From assembly GCA_020859645.1 (NCBI GenBank), contig JAJBVU010000333.1:1-23208 (forward strand): a stretch of 23,208 bases of DNA, read 5' to 3'. Position numbers and translations under genes: made by a program. Positions 17,035-23,208 of this stretch are shown piece by piece. The first letter of the stretch is position 1. Every line of letters begins with the position of its first letter. Source of the stretch: Eubacterium sp. (GTDB lineage Bacteria; Bacillota; Clostridia; Lachnospirales; CAG-274). The notes under the pieces are model-generated. The model was given only the letters and a program-made list of their open reading frames with translations, was not told the origin of the DNA and did not search any database.

Positions 17035-18333
17035 ATGAAAAAGCTTTTTATTACACTGATTTTAATACTTTTTCCTGTGTGTGTTTTCGGAGCCGAAGTT
17101 AAGGTTAACGAAAAATATATGGAGGATACGGGCTTTTACAGATATTCTATCGATGATGATAATTATATCACAAGCTCCGTAAGGCTTGAGTCCGTTATCG
17201 ACAACATTGTTAAAATTTCTTTTAATGACTATGTCAGCGTAGTTATATATAAAGACGGAAAAGTCCTTGAATTTCACTCCGGCGACTATATTTACGGCGA
17301 CGGTGAATACACAATAGTTATAAAAAACGGAGATGATATAGGCAGAATTAAATTTATTCTGAACACTATATCCCTTGATACCTTAAACCTTGAGGACTCC
17401 TTTTATAACCACATAAATTTTGAACAGACCTATGACAGCGAAAGAAATATGTTTAAGGAGTCTATGGGGGAGCTTTTCTCACTTTATACAACAGTACCCG
17501 ACGGAGCCTTAACGGAAAAAGGCGTTAAAATTAATTTTAACTCATCTGATCAGGACGCATATATTACCGTAATGAAGGACGGAGAGGAAATAGACTATAA
17601 AAGCGGATCAACTATTACTGAAGCAGGCTGTTACAGCGTAAATGTTGTTTATGACGTAGACAGAGGCAGCTATGAGGACTTAAAGGGAGTAACGGAAAGC
17701 GATTTATACAGTCTTTCCGATGAGGACTTTAATTATAACGACTCTGAGGAGGACTATTACTCAGGTGTTGATTATATTGCGGAAACCGCAAGCTTCACCT
17801 TCAGAATTGTTGATACTCCCCAAAACCTTTTAAACTATGTTAATCCCCCCAGGGATTATGTTATAAGCTCCGTTATGCTTGATGGCAAAAAGATTAATTT
17901 CAGCGATGAAACTCTTTTTACTGCGGAAGCAGACGGAGAATATAAGTTTATTTTTAAAAATCCCGAAGGTATTCTGCCCAATTACAGCTTTACCTATGAA
18001 AGGCTCAGAAAAATGCCGACTCTGACAATCGAAGGGGTGGGCAAAGGGGGTATAGCCGAGGACAAGGTTGTTTTTACACCTAATGAGGACTATACCGCAG
18101 TTCAGGTAAGCGTAAACGGAGTTCAAACAGACTTTGAGGGCAATGTTATAGACAAAGACGGGCTTTACAGCATTACGGTTTCCGACGATGCAGGGAACAC
18201 AAACACATATATGGTGAATGTGGATATTCCTCTGAGAATAAATCCCGTTTTGGCGCTTATTGTAATTATTGCCGCAGGAGCGGCAGGGTATTTTTATATC
18301 AGGTATATCAGAAACAATATTCAGATAAGATGA
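17035..18333 (+). CDS. Third surface-repeat protein, short form with an intact C-terminal anchor
   Basis: 432 residues. The ATG touches the previous stop codon, with a GGTGATT ribosome site just upstream. Residues 1-20 are a signal peptide (FPVCVFGA). Two copies of the ~90-aa module seen in the genes at 125 and 3577 lie at about 24-110 and 128-258; the second has a Tyr/Asp-rich insertion (about 215-245). A membrane-proximal segment (265-325) and an Ig-like domain (about 328-398, ending 'SDDAGNTN') match the other two proteins. A membrane helix at 403-421 is followed by a short basic tail. The protein lacks the long cytoplasmic acidic tail of the first paralogue. It lies between the lipoprotein and a small basic protein, within the T4SS cluster. 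Function unknown; presumably an extracellular partner of the machine. Confidence 0.85.
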   Translation: MKKLFITLILILFPVCVFGAEVKVNEKYMEDTGFYRYSIDDDNYITSSVRLESVIDNIVKISFNDYVSVVIYKDGKVLEFHSGDYIYGDGEYTIVIKNGDDIGRIKFILNTISLDTLNLEDSFYNHINFEQTYDSERNMFKESMGELFSLYTTVPDGALTEKGVKINFNSSDQDAYITVMKDGEEIDYKSGSTITEAGCYSVNVVYDVDRGSYEDLKGVTESDLYSLSDEDFNYNDSEEDYYSGVDYIAETASFTFRIVDTPQNLLNYVNPPRDYVISSVMLDGKKINFSDETLFTAEADGEYKFIFKNPEGILPNYSFTYERLRKMPTLTIEGVGKGGIAEDKVVFTPNEDYTAVQVSVNGVQTDFEGNVIDKDGLYSITVSDDAGNTNTYMVNVDIPLRINPVLALIVIIAAGAAGYFYIRYIRNNIQIR

Positions 18334-18346
18334 CAGAGGTGGTTTT

Positions 18347-18673
18347 ATGGCAGCTTCAAGCAGAAAAAATTTAGAGGAACAAATTAACAAGCTTAAGAAA
18401 CAGAAGGAAAAAAGAGATCAGGGACTTGACTACAGAGTTGACAATATATTTGACGAGGAAAAAAGCCGCAGTCAAAAAAGTCCGACCGCAAAAAAGGAAA
18501 GGGTTAGAGCCTCCGGCAACAACCCCTATGTTAAACAGGTTACACTTGAGGAGCTTATAGACAGGTCGAGAATGGCTAAGGGTCAAAAGCCTGTTGAGCG
18601 AATGAAAAAGACGCCCTTTATAAGCAGAGAAAAAGAAATTAAAGCTCCCGAGCTTCAGCAAAGGGCAAAGTAG
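18347..18673 (+). CDS. Small basic hydrophilic protein of unknown function
   Basis: 108 residues, with a GAGGTGG ribosome site before the ATG. It has no signal peptide or membrane segment. Residues 8-28 form a Lys/Glu-rich helix, perhaps a short coiled coil (LEEQINKLKKQKEKR). The rest is basic and probably disordered, with a conserved-looking core 'NNPYVKQVTLEELIDRSR' at about 62-79. It is cytoplasmic by composition. It could bind DNA, a cytoplasmic tail or a T4SS ATPase, but nothing decides this. Its stop is followed at once by a long hairpin and the pilin promoter region, so it is the last gene of the long upstream operon. Confidence 0.7.
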   Translation: MAASSRKNLEEQINKLKKQKEKRDQGLDYRVDNIFDEEKSRSQKSPTAKKERVRASGNNPYVKQVTLEELIDRSRMAKGQKPVERMKKTPFISREKEIKAPELQQRAK

Positions 18674-18684
18674 CGCTTACGCTC

Positions 18685-18712
18685 TCGCAAAAATGCTAAC
18701 GCATTTTTGCGA
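18685..18712 (+). other. Perfect 12-bp inverted repeat after the upstream operon
   Basis: TCGCAAAAATGC, a four-base loop TAAC, then GCATTTTTGCGA. It begins 12 bases after a stop codon. There is no downstream T-run, so it is not a classical intrinsic terminator on either reading of the tail. A second small stem (AGCG/CGCT) lies just upstream at 18672-18683. It may mark the end of the operon, block 3' decay, or be a dispersed REP-like palindrome. Confidence 0.6.
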
Positions 18713-18750
18713 AGGGATTAAGGCAGAAATCATCAGGTTTTCCGCAGGTT

Positions 18751-18790
18751 TTAAATATGTTTGTAAAGTATTTTATACTTTTACATAAAA
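18751..18790 (+). promoter_or_regulatory. Putative pilin promoter overlapping a dyad operator-like site
   Basis: A hyphenated palindrome TGTAAAGTA ... TACTTTTACA spans 18762-18785, with one extra T in the right arm. Two sigma-A-like readings are possible: TATACT at 18774-18779 with TTAAAT 17 bases upstream, or CATAAA at 18784-18789 with TTGTAA at 18761-18766, also 17 bases apart. Either would place the operator-like dyad on the promoter and start the transcript just before the hairpin at 18796. Neither box pair is a full consensus match. Confidence 0.4.
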
Positions 18791-18795
18791 AATTT

Positions 18796-18825
18796 TAAGA
18801 GGTCTTTTAAAATTTAAGCCTCTTA
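18796..18825 (+). promoter_or_regulatory. 5'-leader hairpin immediately upstream of the pilin ribosome site
   Basis: TAAGAGG (18796-18802) pairs with CCTCTTA (18819-18825). A one-base bulge and CTT/AAG pairs extend the stem inward. The AAAGGAGG ribosome site begins four bases after the stem and is left free. Such 5' hairpins commonly stabilise abundant mRNAs. Confidence 0.5.
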
Positions 18826-18842
18826 GGAAAGGAGGAAAAATT

Positions 18843-19187
18843 ATGCCGTTATTCTATTTTTTAGCAGAAACAACCACAAAAGCATCATCAGCAACATCTG
18901 ACGCATCTAATGTGTTCAGCACAATTATCGGCCCCATCGTAACTCTTATTAACAATGCAGTTGTTCCTATTCTTACACTGGTAGTAGCTATCGGAGCTAT
19001 TTATTGTATTTTTGTAGGCGTTAAGATAGCTAAGGCTGAAGAACCGCAGGAAAGAGAAAAGGCTAAGCAGCAGCTTAAAAATGCTATTATAGGCTTTTTG
19101 CTTATATTCGTTCTTATCGTTGCTTTAAGACTTGGTCTCAGTCCTCTTGAAAAGTGGATGAGCGACTACGCTGCACCTACACTTTAA
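18843..19187 (+). CDS. VirB2/TrbC-like T4SS pilin
   Basis: 114 residues, with a near-perfect AAAGGAGG ribosome site, the strongest in the window and consistent with a highly expressed structural subunit. The N-terminus has only a short hydrophobic stretch (LFYFLA) and a Thr/Ser-rich segment. Two membrane helices (about 32-60 and 81-97) flank a charged cytoplasmic loop, 'KIAKAEEPQEREKAKQQ' at 61-77, followed by 'LKNAIIGFLLI'. That loop and the second helix are characteristic of Gram-positive T4SS pilin-like proteins (TrbC/VirB2 and T4SS_pilin families). It has its own leader and is followed by a terminator-like hairpin, so it can be expressed at a different level from its neighbours. VirB2 proteins build the pilus or a membrane channel part. 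Confidence 0.88.
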   Translation: MPLFYFLAETTTKASSATSDASNVFSTIIGPIVTLINNAVVPILTLVVAIGAIYCIFVGVKIAKAEEPQEREKAKQQLKNAIIGFLLIFVLIVALRLGLSPLEKWMSDYAAPTL

Positions 19188-19200
19188 TGATGACTTGTCA

Positions 19201-19261
19201 AATTTGCGGTGGTTCCGGGGCGGGCAGCTCCGTCCCGGCGCTGCAAATATTTTGAATTTTT
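19201..19261 (+). terminator. Terminator or attenuator hairpin after the pilin gene
   Basis: CCGGGGCGG (19215-19223) and CCGTCCCGG (19230-19238) form a nine-pair GC-rich stem with one G-U pair and a six-base loop. It is enclosed by ATTTGC (19202-19207) and GCAAAT (19243-19248). A T-rich tail (TATTTTGAATTTTT) follows. It begins 14 bases after the pilin stop codon. It should end most pilin transcripts, with some read-through into virD4. Confidence 0.7.
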
Positions 19262-19277
19262 ATGTAAGCCCGTATGC

Positions 19278-19293
19278 TATATAAGCTTATATA
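19278..19293. promoter_or_regulatory. 16-bp perfect palindrome in the virD4 leader
   Basis: TATATAAGCTTATATA reads identically on both strands. It lies 34 bases before the virD4 start and just after the pilin terminator. It contains TATA-like elements that could act as a -10 region, or it may bind a dimeric regulator. No clear -35 box was found at 16-18 bases upstream. Confidence 0.35.
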
Positions 19294-19327
19294 AAAATTT
19301 AAGAATTAAAAAATGAGGAGGATTTTT

Positions 19328-21337
19328 ATGGAAGATTTTAAGATGCATTTAAAAAAATATTTGATCGAAATGATTATATGGCTTGTCTGCAGTATGATTA
19401 TAGGAGCCATTCTTAATGATTTTGCAATACATATCAGCGAAATAATGACTAAAGACTACAGTGCGCTGATTGATTTCGGAGTAATAATCGACAAGGAAAC
19501 CTATATTGCAGGGGCAGTTGTTTTTGTTTTGGGATACATCTGCTATTATGTTTTGGGCGGAAACAATTCAAAACAGGCTAAAAGAATGATGAATACAAAC
19601 AAGGTCAATGTTATTTCCGCAGGTCTTGAGGATTCGAGATTTATGACAGCTAAGGAAAGGGACGATAACTTTGCGCCCTGTAATTTCGCAAAGCTTGTTG
19701 ACCAAAAGAAGGACGGCGTTCCCGTTAGGGCTAATTATGACAAAAAGGCAGGGCTTAAAATTAATTTGGCAAGTCCTATGCACGGTATTATAATTGGTTC
19801 TACCGGTTCAGGTAAAACAACCACATTTATTAACCCTATGATTCAAATTCTTGCAGCCAGCGGCGCAGGCTCATCAATGATTATGACTGACCCTAAGGGC
19901 GAGCTTTATCAGCTTCATTCCGGTTTTTTAAGAGAAAGAGGCTATAAGGTAATGGTTCTTGACTTAAGAGATACATATTCATCCTTCAGATGGAACCCTT
20001 TGGGAGATATATATGACAGATATCAGCTTTATATAGAAGCGGGAAAAAATATTTTCGAACATACCGACCCTATTGAAACCTATGAAAATTTAAACCTTGT
20101 AAACGAAAAGGAAAAATACGGCGAAACATGGTATGAATATTACGGCTCTGCTTATGCTGATATTGACGAGCTTATTGTAGACGCAAGAGTAAAAAAACAG
20201 CAGATTTACGATGAGCTTTATGAGGACTTAAATGACCTTATAAGTGTTCTCTGCCCCATAGAGTCTCAGGACGACCCCGTTTGGGAGAAGGGCGCCCGTT
20301 CAATAGTTATGGCAACAGCTCTTGCTATGCTTGAGGACAGCGAAAACCCCGAGCTGGGAATGACTAAGGACAAATATAACTTCTACAACCTTAACAAGGC
20401 TATTTCAAATTCTGAAAACGAATTTATAGAGCTTAAAAACTATTTTGCCGGCAGAAGTCCTATTGCAAGATGTGTTTCTCTCAGTAAGCAGGTTACCACA
20501 GCGGCGGACAACACCCTTTCAAGCTATATGTCTATTGCCTTTGACAAAATGTCAATGTTTAACGACGAGGGTATCTGCGCCCTTACTGCCGGAACGGATA
20601 TTGACCCCAATGTTTTCGCAGACGAAAAAACGGCTCTTTTTATGAAGATACCCGATGAAAAGGATACAAGACACGCCCTTGCGGCAATGTTCATACTTTG
20701 TATTTACAAGGCGCTTATTAAAAAGGCTTCCGCAAGAGAGGATCTGTCTCTGCCCAGAAACGTATATTTCATTTTGGACGAGTTCGGCAACATGCCCAAG
20801 ATTGATAAGTTCGACAAGATGATCACCGTAGGTCGAAGCAGAAAAATTTGGTTTAATATGGTAGTTCAGTCATACGCTCAGCTTAATAATGTTTACGGCG
20901 ATACAGTAGCGGATATTATTAAGTCTAACTGCGGTATGAAGATGTTTATCGGTTCAAACGATATTAACACCTGTAAGGAGTTCTCTGAGCTCTGCGGAAA
21001 TATGACCGTTTCCACAAGCAGTGTTTCCGGTTCTGTTTCCCATGACAAGGATATGAACTATTCACAGAGTATTCAGACCAGACCCCTTATATATCCCTCT
21101 GAGCTTCAGAGACTTAACAATAAGGAAAGTACGGGTAATTCAATTATCGTTACATTCGGTAATTATCCCCTTAAAACAAAGTTTACACCCAGCTACAGAT
21201 GCCCTCTTTATAAATTCGGCGAAATGGATAATTCGGAAAAGCAGAAGAATGTATTTTTCGGAGAAGATGTTTATTATGATTTGGGCATAAGAAACAAAGC
21301 GGTATTAGGCGAAATGGAACAGGAACAGGAGGCATAA
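19328..21337 (+). CDS. virD4: VirD4/TraG-family T4SS coupling ATPase
   Basis: 669 residues. The start is the ATG at 19328, six bases after an AGGAGG site at 19316-19321. An ATG at 19313 would place that site inside the gene, so it is rejected. Two N-terminal membrane helices (about 12-34 and 56-73) precede the ATPase domain. The Walker A 'GSTGSGKT' begins at G157, with 'MTDPKGELY' after it. The Walker B 'FILDEFGNMPKI' has D484/E485, followed by 'VVQSYAQLNNVYG'. These are hallmarks of TraG/VirD4 proteins, which recruit substrates to the T4SS. No relaxase gene accompanies it in this window, so its substrate is not indicated. It is followed after three bases by the STAS gene, with whose ribosome site its 3' end overlaps. 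Confidence 0.95.
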   Translation: MEDFKMHLKKYLIEMIIWLVCSMIIGAILNDFAIHISEIMTKDYSALIDFGVIIDKETYIAGAVVFVLGYICYYVLGGNNSKQAKRMMNTNKVNVISAGLEDSRFMTAKERDDNFAPCNFAKLVDQKKDGVPVRANYDKKAGLKINLASPMHGIIIGSTGSGKTTTFINPMIQILAASGAGSSMIMTDPKGELYQLHSGFLRERGYKVMVLDLRDTYSSFRWNPLGDIYDRYQLYIEAGKNIFEHTDPIETYENLNLVNEKEKYGETWYEYYGSAYADIDELIVDARVKKQQIYDELYEDLNDLISVLCPIESQDDPVWEKGARSIVMATALAMLEDSENPELGMTKDKYNFYNLNKAISNSENEFIELKNYFAGRSPIARCVSLSKQVTTAADNTLSSYMSIAFDKMSMFNDEGICALTAGTDIDPNVFADEKTALFMKIPDEKDTRHALAAMFILCIYKALIKKASAREDLSLPRNVYFILDEFGNMPKIDKFDKMITVGRSRKIWFNMVVQSYAQLNNVYGDTVADIIKSNCGMKMFIGSNDINTCKEFSELCGNMTVSTSSVSGSVSHDKDMNYSQSIQTRPLIYPSELQRLNNKESTGNSIIVTFGNYPLKTKFTPSYRCPLYKFGEMDNSEKQKNVFFGEDVYYDLGIRNKAVLGEMEQEQEA

Positions 21338-21340
21338 ATT

Positions 21341-21646
21341 ATGTTGGAAGCAAAATTAACTATAGATGATGTAAAGGCAACTATCGCTTTAAGCGGCAGA
21401 GCAGATACTATCAGCAGCGAATGTGTAACCGATGAATATGAAAAGGCTAAGGCTGAGGGCTGCAGCGAATTTGAGTTTAGCTTAAAGGAAGTAGAGTATA
21501 TTTGCTCAGCTACATTAAGGGCTTTTTTGAAGGCTCAGAAGGACTGCAACAAAAACGGCTTGGCTATGCAGATAACAGGAGCTTCGGAGGGCGTAAAGGA
21601 CGTTTTTGAATTAACGGGCTTTTCTTCCATTATGAATATTTCGTAA
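21341..21646 (+). CDS. STAS-domain anti-sigma factor antagonist (RsbV/SpoIIAA type)
   Basis: 101 residues, with an AGGAGG site at 21327-21332. The STAS fold is clear: an N-terminal strand pair, 'ALSGRADTISS', a central 'EFEFSLKEVEYI', and a C-terminal 'VKDVFELTGFSSIMNI' helix. The segment that carries the phosphoacceptor serine in RsbV/SpoIIAA (usually DSSGL or SSAGL) reads CSATL here. Ser56 is the best candidate, and the usual Gly is Thr58. In known systems the dephosphorylated STAS protein binds the HATPase partner and frees its target. The partner is probably the next gene, 17 bases downstream. Its position in the virD4 transcript suggests control of the T4SS or its genes; this is inference. 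Confidence 0.88.
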   Translation: MLEAKLTIDDVKATIALSGRADTISSECVTDEYEKAKAEGCSEFEFSLKEVEYICSATLRAFLKAQKDCNKNGLAMQITGASEGVKDVFELTGFSSIMNIS

Positions 21647-21663
21647 TAAAGGACAGGGTTTTT

Positions 21664-22089
21664 ATGGCAGCGGTTTTAACTTTTGATACTACAAATTATA
21701 ATGATGATTTAAAAAAGGGCATGACCTTTGCCGAAGATGCCTTGAAAAATATAAGGGCAAGAATAAGAAACAAAATTATTCTTGCCCTTGAAGAGGCTTT
21801 TGTAAACGTTTTAAAATATAATGAGGACAGCAGCCTTAAAATTACCCTTGAAATTGAGAAAAAAGACGGTTTTGTATATGTAAAAATAGAGGATAACGGA
21901 AACAGGTTTAATCCTCTTTTAAACAAAGACCCGGATATTTCCCTTGATGCCGATGAAAGAAAAATCGGCGGCTTGGGTGTGTTTTTGCTTAAACAAATTT
22001 CAGACTATATAGAATATGAATATTCCGACGGTAAAAACATTCTTTCCTTCGGAGTGAAAGCGGAGGAAGAAAGCCAAGCTGCGGAATAA
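21664..22089 (+). CDS. HATPase anti-sigma factor / serine kinase (RsbW/SpoIIAB type)
   Basis: 141 residues, with a GGACAGGG ribosome site and double stop codons of the STAS gene just upstream. The GHKL ATP-binding motifs are present: N-box E44/N48 in 'ALEEAFVNVLKY', G1 'DNGNRF' with D77/G79, and G2 'GGLGVFLL' at 102-109. The size and motif order fit RsbW-like serine kinases that phosphorylate a STAS partner and sequester a sigma factor or other target. No sigma-factor gene is adjacent in the window, so the target may be elsewhere or may not be a sigma factor. Together with the STAS gene and the sensor gene that follows, it makes a partner-switching module. Confidence 0.9.
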   Translation: MAAVLTFDTTNYNDDLKKGMTFAEDALKNIRARIRNKIILALEEAFVNVLKYNEDSSLKITLEIEKKDGFVYVKIEDNGNRFNPLLNKDPDISLDADERKIGGLGVFLLKQISDYIEYEYSDGKNILSFGVKAEEESQAAE

Positions 22090-22157
22090 ATATTCATATT
22101 GTTTCAGTGTTAAAAGAATATTGAAATAAAAATACAGTTATCAGAGGCGGTGACACA

Positions 22158-23208
22158 TTGAAATCAATAAGTGTTAAGGTCAGAAAAACGGTTATGACAT
22201 CTCTTATTATAGTTATAGCTTTGTTTACTGTTATTGCCGTTTTCTTTATGTACATTCAAAAGGAGACATTCGTAGAGTTAAATGACGAGTCATCCGAAGA
22301 AATAGAAAATTTTACCGATAATGTATTATACGAAAATATAACAAAATATTCAAAGGATTTAACAGCTGCCTGTGGATATATTATTGAGGACAATTTTGAA
22401 CATTACAGCGGCAAGGGCGATTCCGTTGCGGAGTATATTTTTAAGCTATACGAAAACGACTCTGATGAAACCCAAGCGGCAAATTTAAAGGGCGCAGGCT
22501 ATATCGGCGGTATAAGCCGGGAAAAAACAGAGGAGCTTTATAAAATAGGAAGTGTCAGAGATTATATTAAAGCAGTGCCGGGGTATGACAGCGGCAATTT
22601 AGGTACTCTCGACATATTTGTTGTTACCGAAAAGGGGCTGGTTCTTGACGGAACAGACAATTATTTAGGCGACAATTACAGCGATTTAAGACAAGAGGAC
22701 TGGTATATTTCCGTTAAGGAGACTATGGAACCTGTTTGGACAGGGGTTACCATCGGGGCTGTAACGGGGCAGGAGAAAATAAGCTATCTTGCGCCTTTGG
22801 TTTATGAAAACGAATTTAAGGGTGTTGTGGGCGTAAGTACAACTCTTATGGAAATATACAACACTCTTTTGAATATTAATTTTGAGGAAATCGAGGACAT
22901 AGTCTTAACAGACTCAAAGGGCGAAAAAATTATAGGCGGAGACGAATATGACGTTTTTGAGGTTCAAAGCTCAGATGACGTTATTTTTGAAGAGGACTGC
23001 TGCTTAAGCAAATATGACGTAGCAGCTGCGGATTACTCTGTTTATTTTATATTTGATATTTCGGATATTTTATCCGGGGTTGATCTCAGTCAGAGTGAAA
23101 TAAACGATGTGAGCTTTACGGTAGATGTTATTTCTATGTGCTTTATTGTAATTGCTTCCTTTATATATATATGTATAGCAGCTGCCTCTGTATTCCTTGC
23201 CGTAATAT
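22158..23208 (+). CDS. Membrane sensor with dCache-like extracellular domain (3' end outside the window)
   Basis: 350 codons are visible; the gene runs off the right edge. I start it at the TTG at 22158, which has GAGGCGG upstream at 22144-22150 and gives a basic N-terminus (KSISVKVRKTV). The ATG at 22194 would delete that basic part. A membrane helix (about 14-32) is followed by ~285 extracellular residues. These include 'LRQEDWYISVKETMEPVW' and 'YLAPLVYENEFKGVVGVST', which are typical of dCache_1 sensor domains. A second membrane helix begins near residue 322 and continues to the edge. In this context the cytoplasmic part is likely to be a HAMP plus PP2C/SpoIIE-type phosphatase acting on the STAS protein. 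That part is not visible. It could also be a chemoreceptor or a cyclic-di-GMP enzyme. Confidence 0.75.
   Translation, partial: MKSISVKVRKTVMTSLIIVIALFTVIAVFFMYIQKETFVELNDESSEEIENFTDNVLYENITKYSKDLTAACGYIIEDNFEHYSGKGDSVAEYIFKLYENDSDETQAANLKGAGYIGGISREKTEELYKIGSVRDYIKAVPGYDSGNLGTLDIFVVTEKGLVLDGTDNYLGDNYSDLRQEDWYISVKETMEPVWTGVTIGAVTGQEKISYLAPLVYENEFKGVVGVSTTLMEIYNTLLNINFEEIEDIVLTDSKGEKIIGGDEYDVFEVQSSDDVIFEEDCCLSKYDVAAADYSVYFIFDISDILSGVDLSQSEINDVSFTVDVISMCFIVIASFIYICIAAASVFLAVI

Noticed and set aside
22090..22157. Short inverted repeats before the sensor gene
   Set aside because: The pairs are only 5-6 AT-rich bases with long loops, as expected by chance in this composition.
1..23208. Calling the region an integrative conjugative element
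   Set aside because: VirB4 and VirD4 are shared with such elements, but no relaxase, integrase, oriT or attachment repeats are visible. The call would need flanking sequence.

Overview
The window is a compact, entirely plus-strand gene cluster from a low-to-mid GC Gram-positive bacterium, most likely a Clostridia-class Firmicute. The reasons are strong AGGAGG-type ribosome sites, Gram-positive-style type IV secretion (T4SS) proteins, a lipobox lipoprotein, and an RsbV/RsbW-type partner-switching pair. I cannot assign a genus. No stretch of 300 bases is free of genes; the largest gap is 18674-18842.

Layout. (1) 125-5838: two large signal-peptide surface proteins built from the same roughly 90-residue repeat plus an Ig-like domain, with a CPBP-family membrane protease gene between them. 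The second surface gene has an in-frame TAA exactly at its C-terminal membrane anchor. (2) 5871-13634: two tandem VirB6/TrbL-like polytopic proteins. The second carries a soluble tail of about 1,700 residues made of short (~74 aa) and long (~380 aa) tandem modules. (3) 13615-16407: a VirB3(PrgI)-VirB4 fusion ATPase. (4) 16420-18673: a small lipoprotein, a third surface-repeat protein with a C-terminal membrane anchor, and a small basic protein. (5) 18674-19327: a VirB2-like pilin gene framed by a palindromic promoter region, two hairpins upstream and a terminator-like hairpin downstream. (6) 19328-21337: a VirD4/TraG coupling ATPase. (7) 21341-23208: a STAS anti-sigma antagonist, a HATPase anti-sigma/serine kinase, and the start of a membrane sensor with a dCache-like extracellular domain, cut by the window end.

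How it may work together. VirB2, VirB3-VirB4, two VirB6 proteins and VirD4 form the membrane core of a Gram-positive T4SS. No relaxase, integrase, replication gene, oriT-like site or peptidoglycan hydrolase is visible, so this may be a chromosomal protein-exporting or contact machine rather than a conjugative element, unless those genes lie outside the window. The three paralogous surface proteins, the lipoprotein and the protease are interleaved with the core genes and look like dedicated accessory parts. The partner-switching genes directly after virD4 suggest that an external signal controls either expression or activity of the machine. The assignments of the T4SS core and the regulator pair are firm. 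The functions of the surface proteins, the giant tail and the lipoprotein are inference.
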